A stretch of 64,000 nt of DNA from Todiramphus chloris collaris (taxonomy: Eukaryota > Chordata > Aves > Coraciiformes > Alcedinidae). Where the stretch lies: assembly GCA_025345505.1 (NCBI GenBank), contig JANVCC010000121.1:68350-132349 (forward strand), written 5' to 3'. Of this stretch, positions 1 through 10,699 are shown piece by piece. Position numbers and translations under genes: made by a program. The first letter of the stretch is position 1, and the number at the start of each line of letters is the position of its first letter. The notes below the pieces were generated by a model, which had not been told where the DNA came from, made no database searches, and worked only from the letters and a program-made list of their open reading frames with translations.

Positions 1-3000
1 TTGGCAAAGAAGGTGACCAGCTGTGAGGAAAAGAAAATGCCCTCGCTTTTGGGACCAAGAGAAATATTTTGCTAACTTCTAGTAAGGAGACCTGAGTAAA
101 CTTCTGAGGAGAGGAGAACAAAAACTATTGATTCGGTTTTTATGTCTGGTCCTTTCACAGGTGAGCTTTGCAGCACCAAGGATGCTGGGCTTGCAGGAAG
201 GCACATCTCGGGTGGCTGTGAGGGAAGGTTGTTTCTCGGTGTGCTTGAAAAGTGCCAGCACACCTTGGGCTTTGTCAGTAATGGACACACACTAACATAT
301 GAGGCTCTGCACACTCTTCCTCCTCAGGGGTAGGAACAATCCCACTTGCCATTACTCGGCTGCAGTTCAGCTGTGTCTCTGATGCTGACAACCCTCCTGC
401 GTACGAGCACGTTTACCTGTTGTCTGAAAGCTGTTACCTGTGCTTATCACACGTGGTTAACAAGCAGCTCCCCAGGATTTCACTGGTGCTCATTTTGGCA
501 GTATTGCCCTCCCTCCCTGTGGCGTCCAGTTCCTCTGTATCCTGTAAAGGCATTGGAAAGACACCCCCCCCACACTTCCTGATCGGTGCTGGAACCAGCA
601 CTGGTTACTTGAGACAGTCAAAGACTAACAGTAGATAAAACCACGGTAACAGGGCAGCAGAAACAGCTTCTGAAGACAGCTGTTCACTTTTATTAAGCTC
701 CTGATCCAACACCTGTGAGCAAGAACCGAAAGATTACATCAGTCTATGGTGTTCTGTTATTGACGTATTAAGCAGGTCTTTTGTTACATGTTGTACATGT
801 GAACCCTGTAATGGATAAGCTGTGTGCACCTCCTTCAAGGAAAGATAAAAAGAAATATTTTAACCAGCTAAATATAACTAGCATAGACAGGTAAACATTT
901 TTCAAACAAATAGAGGGACAGAGACATATGCAAACTCGTATCTTTCCTGTACTCTGTCTAGTTTTCCGTGTTCCTACACTTTCTTTCAAATTGTCCCATT
1001 CCATTGTAAAAGCTCATTTGTTCATTTTGTTGTAAATATCTTCTCCTTCTTAATTGGGTGCTGAGTCTAATAATCCTGCCTCGGCTTGTTAACTGTACAA
1101 TAGCAGTCAGAGTTAATGACCCATTAGTGATTAATTCCTTAAACAGCATCTAATTGCTCACTGTAAAACCTTTTCTTAAAACTGGATTAAATCATCTAGA
1201 TCCTTAACCACTTCTTTACTCTAACTTTGCTAAGGCTATTAGCCTGGCCTTTTCTGAGCCATCTATTTCTTCTTTTGCTTAAACTGTATTAGCAAGATAG
1301 TATTTTTAGTGTCTCTATTTGACTTCTTTGCAACATCTGAAGTTCTAAGGAAGAATAATACAGTTAAAAGACTGCCAGTAAAAATATTAAGAAATTTACT
1401 TCTTTGCCAGGAGACAATTGCAGACAGTGAAGGTTGTGATGCTAACCATGGCATATGTCCTTTTGGGAGAGGTGGACTTGTAGGACAGCGGTCGCAGCCA
1501 CTCATGGAAGTGTGCAAGCTTTGGAGGGTGAAGCTGTAAGTACTTCTTAGAGTTCCCCCAAGAGTAACTTGGTCTTCACGCAGCATCCTGAATACGAAGC
1601 AAGCAGCAAGGGCTGTTCCAAGAGACTCCTGGGAGGGATTGCTGTATCGAGATTAGTCCTTGCTACCCTTCCATGGGCACGCTCCCTGCTCCTGGGGGTA
1701 CCAGACCTCCCTTGCCAACACACTGTCAAATGGGCCCTGGGGAGGGCAGCCAGCATCAGAAGCTGAGAAACTCTTTCCCTTCTTCCCTTCTGTATTTCAC
1801 TGGGCAAATGGTCTGAACTAGGACCCTAGCTGCATTTGCAAAGCGTGGTTTATTCCCAGTGAAATCCTTCCTGACCAATCTGAGCTGCCTATTTTTCCCC
1901 TCCTTTTCAGGGAGAGGATGGATATACATTTCTTTATACTACGCAAACCATTAAATTGTCCACTTGGCATTTGCTTCAGAGTTCTGGAAAAGTAAAATCA
2001 CCATCTCTGCAATTGCTTTATCTGTAGCAATGTCTCTGCTGGCAAATGAGGTTAATCCTGGGTGATTTCTCATTACGATGTGAAATGCAGAAAGGTAGAT
2101 GGTTTTTCATGAGAAGTCTTCCCATTAGGTCTGTCTGTCCAGCCCAGAAATCCCAGACTTAACATGCAGAAGTGTAAAGTTTTGCAGAGGTCAGTAGCAT
2201 GAGCTATGCAGGAGAGAAGACAATTACTACAAAGAGCTTTGAAGATCTCTGTTGTAGTAATTATGGGGAAAATGACATAGTGAAACTCAGTCTCAAGGGC
2301 ACCATTTCACAGGAGAAAGTGTATTCTCATCTTCTTTCCTATCCTTGTTCAAAATACTGTCAGTGTTCAAGAAAACTAGCAAAGACACCTGACCTATTTA
2401 AGCCAAGGAGAGTTTCTGATATGGAGTTCAGCTCAGTTGCTTTCCAGTGGAACAAGACTGGCTCTCTGTCCAGGACTGACCCACAGTCCCTGTTGGATAG
2501 GGTCAGGAGAAGCTTTCATCCCCTCTGGAGTAGCGGGCTGACTGCCGTGTTTGCTCCACAGCCACAGCGGGTTATGGCCCCTGTGAGATGAAAACACACA
2601 GAGCGCAGTCACAGTTTAAATTTCTGTTATGAGCTGGGGTTGAGGTCAACACTCCCTCTCTAGAGGACATGTCAGTGTCTGCTGGCTAGATGGAGAGCAG
2701 AAGGATCTTTCCATCTGCCTCAGATACATCAGCTACCAGGGATTTTAATTAAGAACATGTAATTACTCACTATTGTAAAATCTCAGGTGTCTGCTCAAAG
2801 CTCCTGGCTGCATCTTCCTTCAGTGTGTTGGGACTTACTATAAAGTCCAACTCAAACAGGCATTAATTCAAGGGGTTTCCCTTCAGCTACAGCAGTTTTG
2901 GCCTGGATGCTCAGGTTCTTTCTTCTATGCAGTCAGCATCTTCTTGTGTTACTGATGCCGTGGGTTATCGGGACTCTATCAACCTCCTTCAATAGTCTGT

Positions 3001-3400
3001 CAAACACAGAGTACCTATTTACAAAATCCTATCATAGGAGAAAATGGTGTAATAAAACGAACAAAAGACAGCAGAACAAAAGCTGGTTAGACCGGGACGA
3101 TGGTCACTCTGATAACACTAACACTTTTCCTGGTAGGATGAATAGTGTGCTTCCTCTCTCCGAGCATCTATGCGTTCTGCCAATGCATGATGTGAAAACT
3201 GTCTGACATGTGGCAGGCATCCCTCTGTCACATGACCTTTCTGCCCCACTAAGATCTGTGAAATCAGCTCTGAAATGTTTGGTTTCTGTGTAAAAAAGCA
3301 CTTATATACACATTTGGACATCCATTAGTCCTCACCTCAGTTTGCTGCTGCTCTGGGAATAAATCAACATTGAGCAGCTACAAGAGGAAATGAAAAGTGG
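1..3400. other. Intergenic stretch, no gene recognised
   Basis: This is AT-leaning sequence without a recognisable protein, RNA gene or well-preserved transposon. The longest open frame (2199-2591, plus strand, 130 codons) resembles no family I know and has no flanking splice or promoter context, so I treat it as chance. By synteny with human 18q21, RAX would be expected somewhere to the left of GRP, but no homeodomain coding sequence is visible here. Confidence 0.5.
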
Positions 3401-3479
3401 ATTTAGAATTGCGTAACCGGGCACAGATGAGAGATTAAACGGGCAAGTATTACGTTTCTGTGCCACACGTGCATCTCGG

Positions 3480-4045
3480 CAGCGTCACCTAAAGCGCACG
3501 GTACGGTACCGATTTTGGACAGGCGATGAAGTTTGAAACCCGCCGTGCCCCGATACCCGGGAGCTGCCGCCGGGGCCCCCCCGCGCCCGCCTCGGACCGC
3601 CGGGGGAGTCGGGCACCATCCCGGGCACCGCGCTCGGCGAGCACCCGGCACGCCCGGCTCCCCTCGGGGCTGAAGTCGCCGGCCCCGCTCGGGTCCCGCT
3701 CACACCGGGACAAGCGACCTAGCCCCGCCTTGCAGCTGTGGGCCGGGCTACGGCGCGGTGCGGCGGGCGGCCCCGTGGGGGGGGACGGGACGGGGCGGGG
3801 CCCCGGGACGAGCCCACGTGCGCGTCCCCCGCTCCGGCCCCGCCCGCCCCGCCCCGCGTGCCGGGGGCGCCCACCCGTGCGCCGAGCGCGCCGCCTGCTG
3901 GAGCCGCTGGGTCCCTGCGCTCCGCCCGGCCCGGCGGGCCCGCGTTTGGCGCTGGGACGGCGCTTCGGCTTGTCCGGGACCAGCAGCGTCCCAGCGCTGA
4001 CCCGCAGTGGTGACCAGCGCCGTCACTTCGTGCGTTTGACTGGTT
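3480..4045. promoter_or_regulatory. Orphan CpG island
   Basis: About 560 bp are very GC-rich with dense CpG dinucleotides, sharply bounded by AT-rich DNA on the left and by a CR1 fragment on the right. GC-box-like words (GGGGCGGGG, CCGCCCC) recur. Open frames cross it on both strands, the longest 185 codons on plus from 3526, but their Arg/Pro/Ala/Gly-rich translations look like by-products of base composition and resemble no known protein. It lies about 1.1 kb beyond the GRP polyadenylation signal. It may be the promoter of an unannotated transcript, a distal regulatory island of the neighbouring RAX/GRP domain, or a 5' exon of a gene outside the window. The island is clear; its function is inference. 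Confidence 0.7.
3890..3901 (-). promoter_or_regulatory. CTCF-like motif inside the orphan CpG island
   Basis: On the minus strand the sequence reads CCAGCAGGCGGC, followed by GCGC. This matches the CTCF core consensus (CCASYAGRKGGC) at 11 of 12 positions. One mismatch in GC-rich DNA is weak evidence, and the site is listed only as a candidate insulator or loop anchor. Confidence 0.25.
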
Positions 4046-4079
4046 CATCCCTTCTTGTGTTCTCCGTCTCACAGGACGG

Positions 4080-4650
4080 CTGAGGCTGGAAGGGACTTCT
4101 GGAGGTCACCTTGGGCCCAACCCCCCGCCCCGCCCAAGCAGTTGCCCAGGGCCACGTACAGATGGCTCTTGACTGTGTCCAAGGATGGAGATTCCACCAC
4201 CTCCCTGAGCAGCCTGTGCCAGTGCTAAAGTCACCCTCACAGTGACAAAGTGTTTCCTGATATTCAGAGGTGCCCAGTGCCTCTGGTGCTGTCACTGGGT
4301 AACAGTGGAAAGATGGCAGCCCTCTCTTCTTTATACCCTTCTCTTCAGGTATTTATACACATCACTAAGACCCCCTGAGCCTGCTCTGCTTCAGGCTCTC
4401 CTCATAGGAGAGATGCTCCAGCCCCTTAATTGCCTTTTGTGTCCCTTCATTGGACTGTCTCATTTGTCCACATCCCTCTTGTACTGGGATGCTCAGAACT
4501 GGACACAGTACTTGCAGTGGTGGCCAGAGCTGAGCAGTGCCACCTCCTTACCCAGACTTAGTTCTCCTGCTCTCTGTTGAGCCATGCATGGCTGGATGCT
4601 TCCTATCATCTTCACAGGCTAGTCTGCTCCTGCTCTCCTTTGAGGCAGCA
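4080..4650 (-). mobile_element. CR1 LINE fragment, 3' part, antisense to plus
   Basis: Read on plus, the sequence follows the reverse complement of a CR1 3' end. It starts with a diverged 'GGCTGGAAGGGACTTCTGG' block, then 'CACCTCCCTGAGCAGCCTGT', 'ACAAAGTGTTTCCTGATATT', 'GAGATGCTCCAG' and 'CAGAACTGGACACAGTACT'. These are well-known conserved CR1 words. It is 5'-truncated and coding-dead. Its 3' terminus joins the CpG island within about 40 bp. Homology becomes uncertain beyond about 4600. Confidence 0.85.
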
Positions 4651-5104
4651 CATTATCTCCTCATTTGGGCCTCTGATGGTATGGCTGTCCAGCCCAGAGA
4701 ACTGAGCAGAGCAAGGAGCATTGCCTGCAGCCCGACAAAAGGTGTCACCAGCTTGTTCTCCTGGGAGGCAATCTTCCTTTGGCAGCACCGTACAGTGGTA
4801 CTGGACCTCCTAACGCAGGGCTAGGAGTGTGTGGTGGGAGAACGCCGAGCTGCCGCCTCACCGCCGAGTGAGGCAGAGTGTCTTTCAGGAGATCTCCTGC
4901 CTGCAGAAGGGCATCCCAGCCTCTGTATTTGGCTCAGCTGTATCTGAGGAAGGAAGGCAGGGTTAGCACACCTCAGCAGAAAAAAATGACAGATCAGGGA
5001 GCAGCTCAAGGAGGAGAAGAGCTTCAGTGGAAGATGAATCATTTGTTACCAGCTGTGGCACAGACAATTTCCATCTTTTTAACTCAAATAAAAGCATAAA
5101 CTCA
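4651..5104. other. Intergenic stretch between CR1 fragment and GRP 3' end
   Basis: No gene is recognised. The first part may be a more diverged continuation of the CR1 element. A plus-strand AATAAA lies near 5086, but no plus-strand gene can be linked to it. Confidence 0.4.
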
Positions 5105-5122
5105 GCCTTTTTAGTAGTACTA

Positions 5123-5128
5123 TTTATT
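5123..5128 (-). terminator. GRP: GRP polyadenylation signal (AATAAA)
   Basis: TTTATT on plus is AATAAA in the GRP sense, about 320 nt after the stop codon. It is the best-placed candidate, giving a 3' UTR of roughly 340 nt and cleavage near 5105. Confidence 0.6.
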
Positions 5129-5448
5129 GTGAATGTTGGAGCATCATGTAGTTTTGAAATGATATGAATTGATTAGATAGGCAAGTCATATAATTAATTG
5201 GAAGACCCTTCCGTGACAATTATATATATGTCAAAGCCATTCATGTGAGAAAATGCAGCTTTGAAAATGAAGTAGAGAGTTTAGTCATCGCTGAAACATA
5301 CAAGAATATGTGTATTTAGGTATTTTACACAAAAGAAATCTTGTTTACAGAAAAGAGACCTTGTTGATTATCTGATACAATCAAGTGCTTGTGAAATATA
5401 GTCTCTTATGGAAAGTATTCCGTTTCTTCGTGATTTAGTGACCTTCTT

Positions 5449-5502
5449 TCAGCTTGGAGCGCTCTCTTTCATATTCACAACTTGAAGCAGATAATCCATC
5501 AT
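5449..5502 (-). CDS. GRP: GRP coding exon 3
   Basis: It encodes the last 17 residues, MMDYLLQVVNMKESAPS, then TGA at 5451-5449. The acceptor reads TTATTAG followed by ATGATG. Exon 2 ends in phase 0 on Lys-Asp, so the junction is clean. The C-terminal VVNMKES-PS is typical of avian GRP precursors. Confidence 0.95.
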   Translation of the reverse strand: MMDYLLQVVNMKESAPS

Positions 5503-8500
5503 CTAATAAAAAGAAAAAAGTATTATTCATGGACCAGTCCTGAAAAAAGTCACTCACTAAATTAATAAGTCTAATACATATATCTGCACTGTGTACTCAT
5601 AGAAGAAATGCATTCCTAATAATCTTCCCAAAACAGACCTCATTTGTCTTGGTTAACATAATAACCAACTGCCAAAGTACGAGCAAAGTCATTCTCCCAA
5701 ATAATTCTGTCTGCCATCTCATTTATACACCATCTCATTAGTGTTAAAAAGCCAAGTCATAGAAACAATTTTAAGCTTATTTTCCAACTTACTTTTATAC
5801 TTAGGTAAACTTGCAGGAGACATTTCCCTTCTGATCGTTAACTACTTTAACTGTAATTTATTCACAGAATAAAGGACAGGAAAGATCTTCATTTGTCTGA
5901 TATTAACTGGAAACAGAAGAAAGTAACTCGGGTGGTACCAGCCTGAGACTTAATTCCCAGAACTACTACGCTCATGTCTTTGGCTTTTTTGACTTTTTGT
6001 GTCTTAAAGCACTTTCCCTACTCTGGGTGAGTCTTTTAGAAATAATTCTTTTTATTTGTGAGAAATGTACAGCACGGTGTGAACATTATTAGTGGTGAAT
6101 AATGCACTGAATGAATCTGAACCAAGAAGCCAGACCCTGAACAGACTTACCTGATGTACATATCTGTGTTTACCTCAGCACCCTTTAGCTTTGGAGATTT
6201 CTGATCTTAAATTTAAAATTCTTATTTTCAATTAAATCATCTACATTTGAAGGAGTCCACGAAACCAAGTCTTCATAGCACACTTCTTCCCAGCACAGCC
6301 TGTGTTCAGTAGATGGGAACAAAGGGCTGTGCACACACACACAAACTCCTTGGGGTTAGAGCGAGATGATCTCAGTCGATGTGAACTGCAGCCCCCCGAA
6401 CAGCGATATGGTCTTGGGACAGCTATTCCATCAGCTGACAGTAGGGTTCACGATTTACCTTGTTTTGGTCACATTTCAGCATCTCAGGCCAACAGGATAT
6501 TTCACAGTGAATAGAACCCGCTGTAAATGTGGCGTTTGTTTCCTCCTAGAATTAGTTTCTATTTCAAACTCAAACACAATATGGCTTTAAAAATTATTTA
6601 ATGCCAACTACAAAGTTCTCATAGGCACTGCAGTGCCAGTCAGTTAACTCTACCTGGCCATCCTTCCACTGACGCAGGTAGCCACATTCATCATTCCTGT
6701 ACATCGACACCTTTATTAGCTGTGGTACAGCAGCACCTTAAACGAAGGTGTTGTCTAACCAAAGTCTGAGCAACATGGAACCCCTCACATCCAGAAAAAT
6801 CTATGGAATCTAAATCCAAAGGTCATTTATACTCTTGTATCACTGCGTAAGCGTGTTACTGAATTTTACATGTATACCAGAATCCCACCTTTATAAATAA
6901 ACAAGGCCTCCTTCACTAAAACTAATGAATAACATTATTTAAATGTTTAGGAAACTATCGCAACTCTCAGTAAAGTAAAGCACATTCCTTTCTATCTTCA
7001 GGTCGTCTTCATCTGGAAGGCAGATCTCTAAAACACAGATAGCTTAACTTTCAGGTGCTGGGTTTATTACTTTCTGAAGCCAACTGTAAACAACACGTTG
7101 TGTCTTATCTAGGGCGAGTGTGAGTGGATATTTGTGTCCGCCAGTAGGAATGCACAGGTTACCTACTGCTTTCATAGTTATGTTTTACTTCAAGATGGAG
7201 ACAAAGTAACTGTCAAATACTGTAAAGAAACGGTTCTTCAGCAAAATGAGTTCCTGCAAGTTGTCATATATCTTAGTCATGATTTATTTACTAATCATTT
7301 GCATACTTAAGGCAATAATCTCATTACTCCACATATATGTTCAATGCCTGACCACAAAAATGTGGATATTCATTTAGGGTAGAAGTACACACATATGGAT
7401 ATGATTCAACTTACCAGAGGCAATTTTCAGCCTTTGTAAGTAAAGTTTATTACCAGATGCTTTTAGAAGTCAAAGTATTTTCCTTTTTACACAACCTAAT
7501 GGAACTTATTTATCTAATTTGATTACCAAGCTGCACAGTGCAGAGCTGAAGCCAAGACAAATATTGTACAGTTTATATAGTACTAATAACAATTATTATA
7601 AGCATCACTGTCATAAAGCCATAGCCAGAAAGCAACCTATGGATAGCATTCATATCAGCGGTGTAAGAGACATAGTTGTGGCTTAAATTAATAGGTACAT
7701 TTTTACCCATATTCAAGTCAAAACCAAAGTATTCACTGACTTCAGCTGACCAGGATTTCAGGAGGGAGACTAGGCTGAAGCTAGCCCAGAAATATTAATT
7801 ACACCATATTACAGTAGGATGTGGGAAGAAAAAAAAAATCTTCCCATTTATTTCTTTAAGGGAGTGTATTCATCTTTTTGTTCTATTTCAGTGCTACCCA
7901 AAAGAGTTCTGCACAAAACGCCTGAAGTGTTAGAAAATAAAAGAATGGAAAAAACGAACATCTTGAAGGGAACCCAGACACAAAAATCTGCTCAATGCTG
8001 GCTGAGTTTATGCCTAGTATAAAATTAATTAATAAAAGCCATAATCCATGCCCGACAATCAGTAATCAAGATTAGAGTCTTACTTTACCGAATGACTAGT
8101 GCACGAGATGCCTTTCTGCCACTTTTCTGGACAACCCACAGGTTAAAGAAAGTTAATACGTAACTGTTAAAACAGAATTTGAATATACGGAATGTTTTTA
8201 CAGGTTTTATCTTACTTACATCTTTCCAGCTGCTGTTGTCATCTCTATCCCAGGTGTTCCTGGTATACCAGGGAAGCCCTCCTTTTAAAAAGTGAGCACT
8301 TTTATTTTCATTGCCTTCCAGCAGCCGCAGCAAATATTTTGAGATTTCTTCCCACTGCAGATAGTCTTCCAGCTGCTTGATATTGTCAGGTAACGCTGAA
8401 AATGGTGTCTTGTTTTCTTCTTCATAAACGTAAGGAAAATCTCCCGTGCTCTTTTTCCCCATTAAATGTCCTGTAACAACCATGACAGGAGCATGAAATT

Positions 8501-9908
8501 AACCAAAACAGGGATAGAACCGACTGTTCAAACATCGGCTACAAGTTGACATTAACGGATCAGATGGAGGGAAGGGGTTAGGTGATCTCAAAGTTGAAGC
8601 ACAACTGGGACTGGAGATTTTGTCCGTGTCACACACAGTTAATTTCCTCTGTTTCTTATGCTACCTTGTCAGAGGAAACTTTGCTGAGAACGGGGCAGAG
8701 AGAACCAAGCATTTCGCCTGGGGCTAGGAAAAGGCATCTGGAAAGATTTGCTGGAGTAAGAAGTAGACGGAGAAGCTGTAGGTTTCAGACTTTCCCTGCC
8801 TTGTTATGGGCTGTGGGTAATTCTGGTGTAAGACCATGTTCCAGTGCCCTTCTACAACCTAAAGTGGATGCACTTTTGCTATACTTTGCTGTCACCAAAA
8901 TGAAATTATAGTCGGCTTTAGGCTGCAAAGGAGGTTACTGGGAAGGGGACAGGGTGAGGCAGCACCGGAGGAGCCTCCTCCAGGCTGGGATCGGGGCTCG
9001 CGGATGTGTTGGCTGCGCCTTGGGATGCTGTGGAGCTCATGGGTCCCGCTCAGCTAGCTGCCTTCAGGCTTGGATCTGGGCTCCTGCATCCCTGAATAAA
9101 GGCAGTGGTTGGAAACATGATCGTCGAATAAACATGGCACAGGCAGAGGGGAAAGCTGCGTTACCCGGCACACTGCCCCGCCGTGTGCGGGGTGCTGGGG
9201 CGGAGGCCGAAGGCTGCCCGGGAAGCAGGTCGCTTCCGCGGCAGCGCTGCTCCTCGCCGGTGCTCAGGGGCGGCAGACGGCAGTCGGCGAGCTGCCCGCG
9301 GCTGCCGATACCGGAGAGCGCCCGTCGGGGACGCGCTCGCATCGCGCCGTCGGCTCCGGGGCGCACGGCACGGGCAGGACAAGACCGGCCCGGGCCGGGG
9401 GACGCGAGCTGCGCTGCTACGCGCGGAGCCACGGCGGGGATTGCGCAGCTCTGCGCGTCCCGCTACCGCGAGCGCTGCCCGTGGCTGAGGAGCCTGGAGC
9501 CGGTGCAGCAGCCGCCGCAGCTCCTGTCGCGCCAGTGCGATCGCCGCAGTCCTCCCGGTCCGGGCCCGGGGCCCCCGCGGCGGCAGCCCCCCGGCAGAGG
9601 CAGCGCAACGGGCCCGGAGGAAAGCTGGACCGTCGCAACCCCGTCCTCCCAGCCGAGGCCGCCGAGGCGCTGGCCCCGGAGGCACGGGGAGCCCCGGTGG
9701 GTCGTCGGGCCGGCGCGGCGCCGGGAGCGACGACGCGAGGCGCGGACCGGGACTTACCCACAGCCCAGTGGCTGCCGCGGGGGTAGATCTTGGTGATGGC
9801 GGGGGAGCTGCCGGGCTGCAGGGGAGCCGCGCCGCCCTGAGCCGCCAGGAGCGCCAGCGCCAGCAGCGGCAGCGCGCCGGGCCGCCGCGGGCCGCCGCCG
9901 CCGCCCAT
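5449..9908 (-). CDS. GRP: Gastrin-releasing peptide precursor, join(9908..9758, 8470..8220, 5502..5449)
   Basis: This gene encodes the secreted bombesin-family neuropeptide that signals through the GRP receptor in gut, lung and brain. The three exons splice in phase to 151 codons plus stop. Residues 1-27 are a signal peptide with a Leu/Ala-rich core ending GGA before APLQP. Residues 28-54 are the 27-residue peptide, whose conserved C-terminal decapeptide GSHWAVGHLM is followed by Gly-Lys-Lys (55-57), the amidation donor and dibasic cleavage site. The rest is an acidic pro-extension with NKT, NKS and NSS sequons, ending VVNMKESAPS. Compared with the chicken peptide as I recall it, Gly7 is Ser and Leu11 is Ile. 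The start at 9908 is chosen because the in-frame ATG at 10031 overlaps the TATA box and would not be transcribed. Length and exon layout match known GRP genes. Confidence 0.97.
5503..8219 (-). other. GRP: GRP intron 2
   Basis: This is a 2.7 kb AT-rich intron with a GTAAGT donor at 8219 and an acceptor AG at 5504-5503. No transposon, RNA gene or additional exon is recognisable in it. Confidence 0.85.
8220..8470 (-). CDS. GRP: GRP coding exon 2
   Basis: It completes the split Gly51 codon (residue 24 of the mature peptide). It then encodes HLM, the GKK amidation/cleavage site, and the acidic extension through NSSWKD. The acceptor is GTTACAG and the donor is GAT followed by GTAAGT. Its 251 nt plus one carried base give 84 codons. 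Confidence 0.96.
8471..9757 (-). other. GRP: GRP intron 1
   Basis: This 1.29 kb intron has a GTAAG donor at 9757. The half nearest exon 1 (from about 9140) belongs to the GRP CpG island and the rest is ordinary sequence. Long GC-rich open frames here (for example 8954-9796 plus) are shadows of base composition. Confidence 0.85.
9758..9908 (-). CDS. GRP: GRP coding exon 1
   Basis: It begins with ATG at 9908-9906 in the context MGGGGGPRRP. It encodes the 27-residue signal peptide and the first 23 residues of the mature peptide, and ends one base into a Gly codon at GCT-GTG-G before GTAAGTC. The N-terminal arginines and Leu/Ala stretch are a classic secretory signal. Confidence 0.95.
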
Positions 9909-9959
9909 CCTGCCGCTGCCGGGGCCGCCGCTGCCGCCGAAGCCTCCCTCCGCTGCGGG

Positions 9960-10026
9960 TCGGCGTCGGCTCCGTCTGGGCGAAGGGCTGCTGCCGCTGC
10001 CGCCGCTGCCGCTGCCGCCGCCGCCC
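9960..10026. repeat. Imperfect GCC/GCT trinucleotide tract at the GRP transcription start
   Basis: Interspersed CTGCCG and GCCGCC units run through about 50 bp immediately downstream of the TATA box. They fall at the predicted transcription start and in the first part of the 5' UTR. In the GRP sense strand the tract is GGC/AGC-rich and is likely to form stable RNA structure and to vary in length. Confidence 0.7.
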
Positions 10027-10030
10027 CCCA

Positions 10031-10036
10031 TTTATA
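10031..10036 (-). promoter_or_regulatory. GRP: GRP TATA box (TATAAA)
   Basis: TTTATA on plus is TATAAA in the GRP sense, within CGTATAAATGGGG and inside the CpG island. It lies 123 bp upstream of the chosen start codon. It predicts initiation near 10003-10007 and a 5' UTR of about 100 nt. Confidence 0.8.
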
Positions 10037-10699
10037 CGGAGCGGGGACCGGACGCGAGCGGAGCTCCCGCGCCTGACGCCTCCTCACGGGGCCGGGGCCG
10101 GGGCTGCGGCCGCCCCCGGCCCCCGTGCCTCCGGCGGGGGCGGGGGCAGCTACCGGCAGTCCCGATCCCCCGCCCGCCTTCCCGTCCCGGAGGGCTCCGG
10201 ACCCCCCCCGTCCGGAGGGGCGGAGGCGAGGGGTGTGTTGGCCCCGGGTCTCAGCCCCTCCTGCTGCCGTTGCGGGAGCCCTGGGGCCGGCACCTGCTCC
10301 GCGGGCCCCCCCGGGGGCGCGCACTGCCTTCCCGCTGCCGCCCGCCCCGCCCCGTGCCGTCGGTCCCCTCAGGGCGGGCTGGCCGCCACCCTGTCTGCGC
10401 TGAGCGGGCTCGGGCCGCTGCCCGCGTCTGTGGCGGGACGCCGGCAGTCAGTCCCTGCGCGCCTCCAGACCTCTGCGGAGACCGGCCAGCGCCTCCCGCG
10501 GGGTCATTTTCTCGATTACGTTCGCAAACCAGAAACTACTCTCAGAAGTTTGTTTCCCTCCGCTCACCTCCCTTCTCCTTACGCGCTTCGGTGCTCTGAG
10601 GTGCCCTGGGCGGCTGTGCGGGACCTCGGAGGCTGTGGGAGGCTGTGGGACGGGTGCTGCCGGCGGGTGCAGCAGGACCCGCCAGCCTAGGGCCTCCTG

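Larger units (their letters stand above)
9140..10690. promoter_or_regulatory. GRP: CpG island at the GRP 5' end
   Basis: About 1.5 kb of CpG-dense, GC-rich DNA covers the end of intron 1, exon 1, the TATA box and roughly 650 bp upstream. A CpG-island promoter that also carries a TATA box suits a regulated neuroendocrine gene. A CRE half-site-like TGACGCC occurs near 10074-10080 on plus. Its use is untested. Confidence 0.8.

Noticed and set aside
2199-2591. 130-codon plus-strand frame
   Set aside because: No family resemblance, no promoter or splice context. Consistent with a chance ORF.
3526-4083. 185-codon plus-strand frame in the orphan CpG island
   Set aside because: Composition-driven, no recognisable family, overlapped by long frames on the other strand, and it ends at the CR1 junction.
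9161-10324. 387-codon open frame on minus and other long frames around GRP exon 1
   Set aside because: Stop-poor CpG-island DNA. The translations are Arg/Pro/Ala/Gly-rich and out of frame with GRP.
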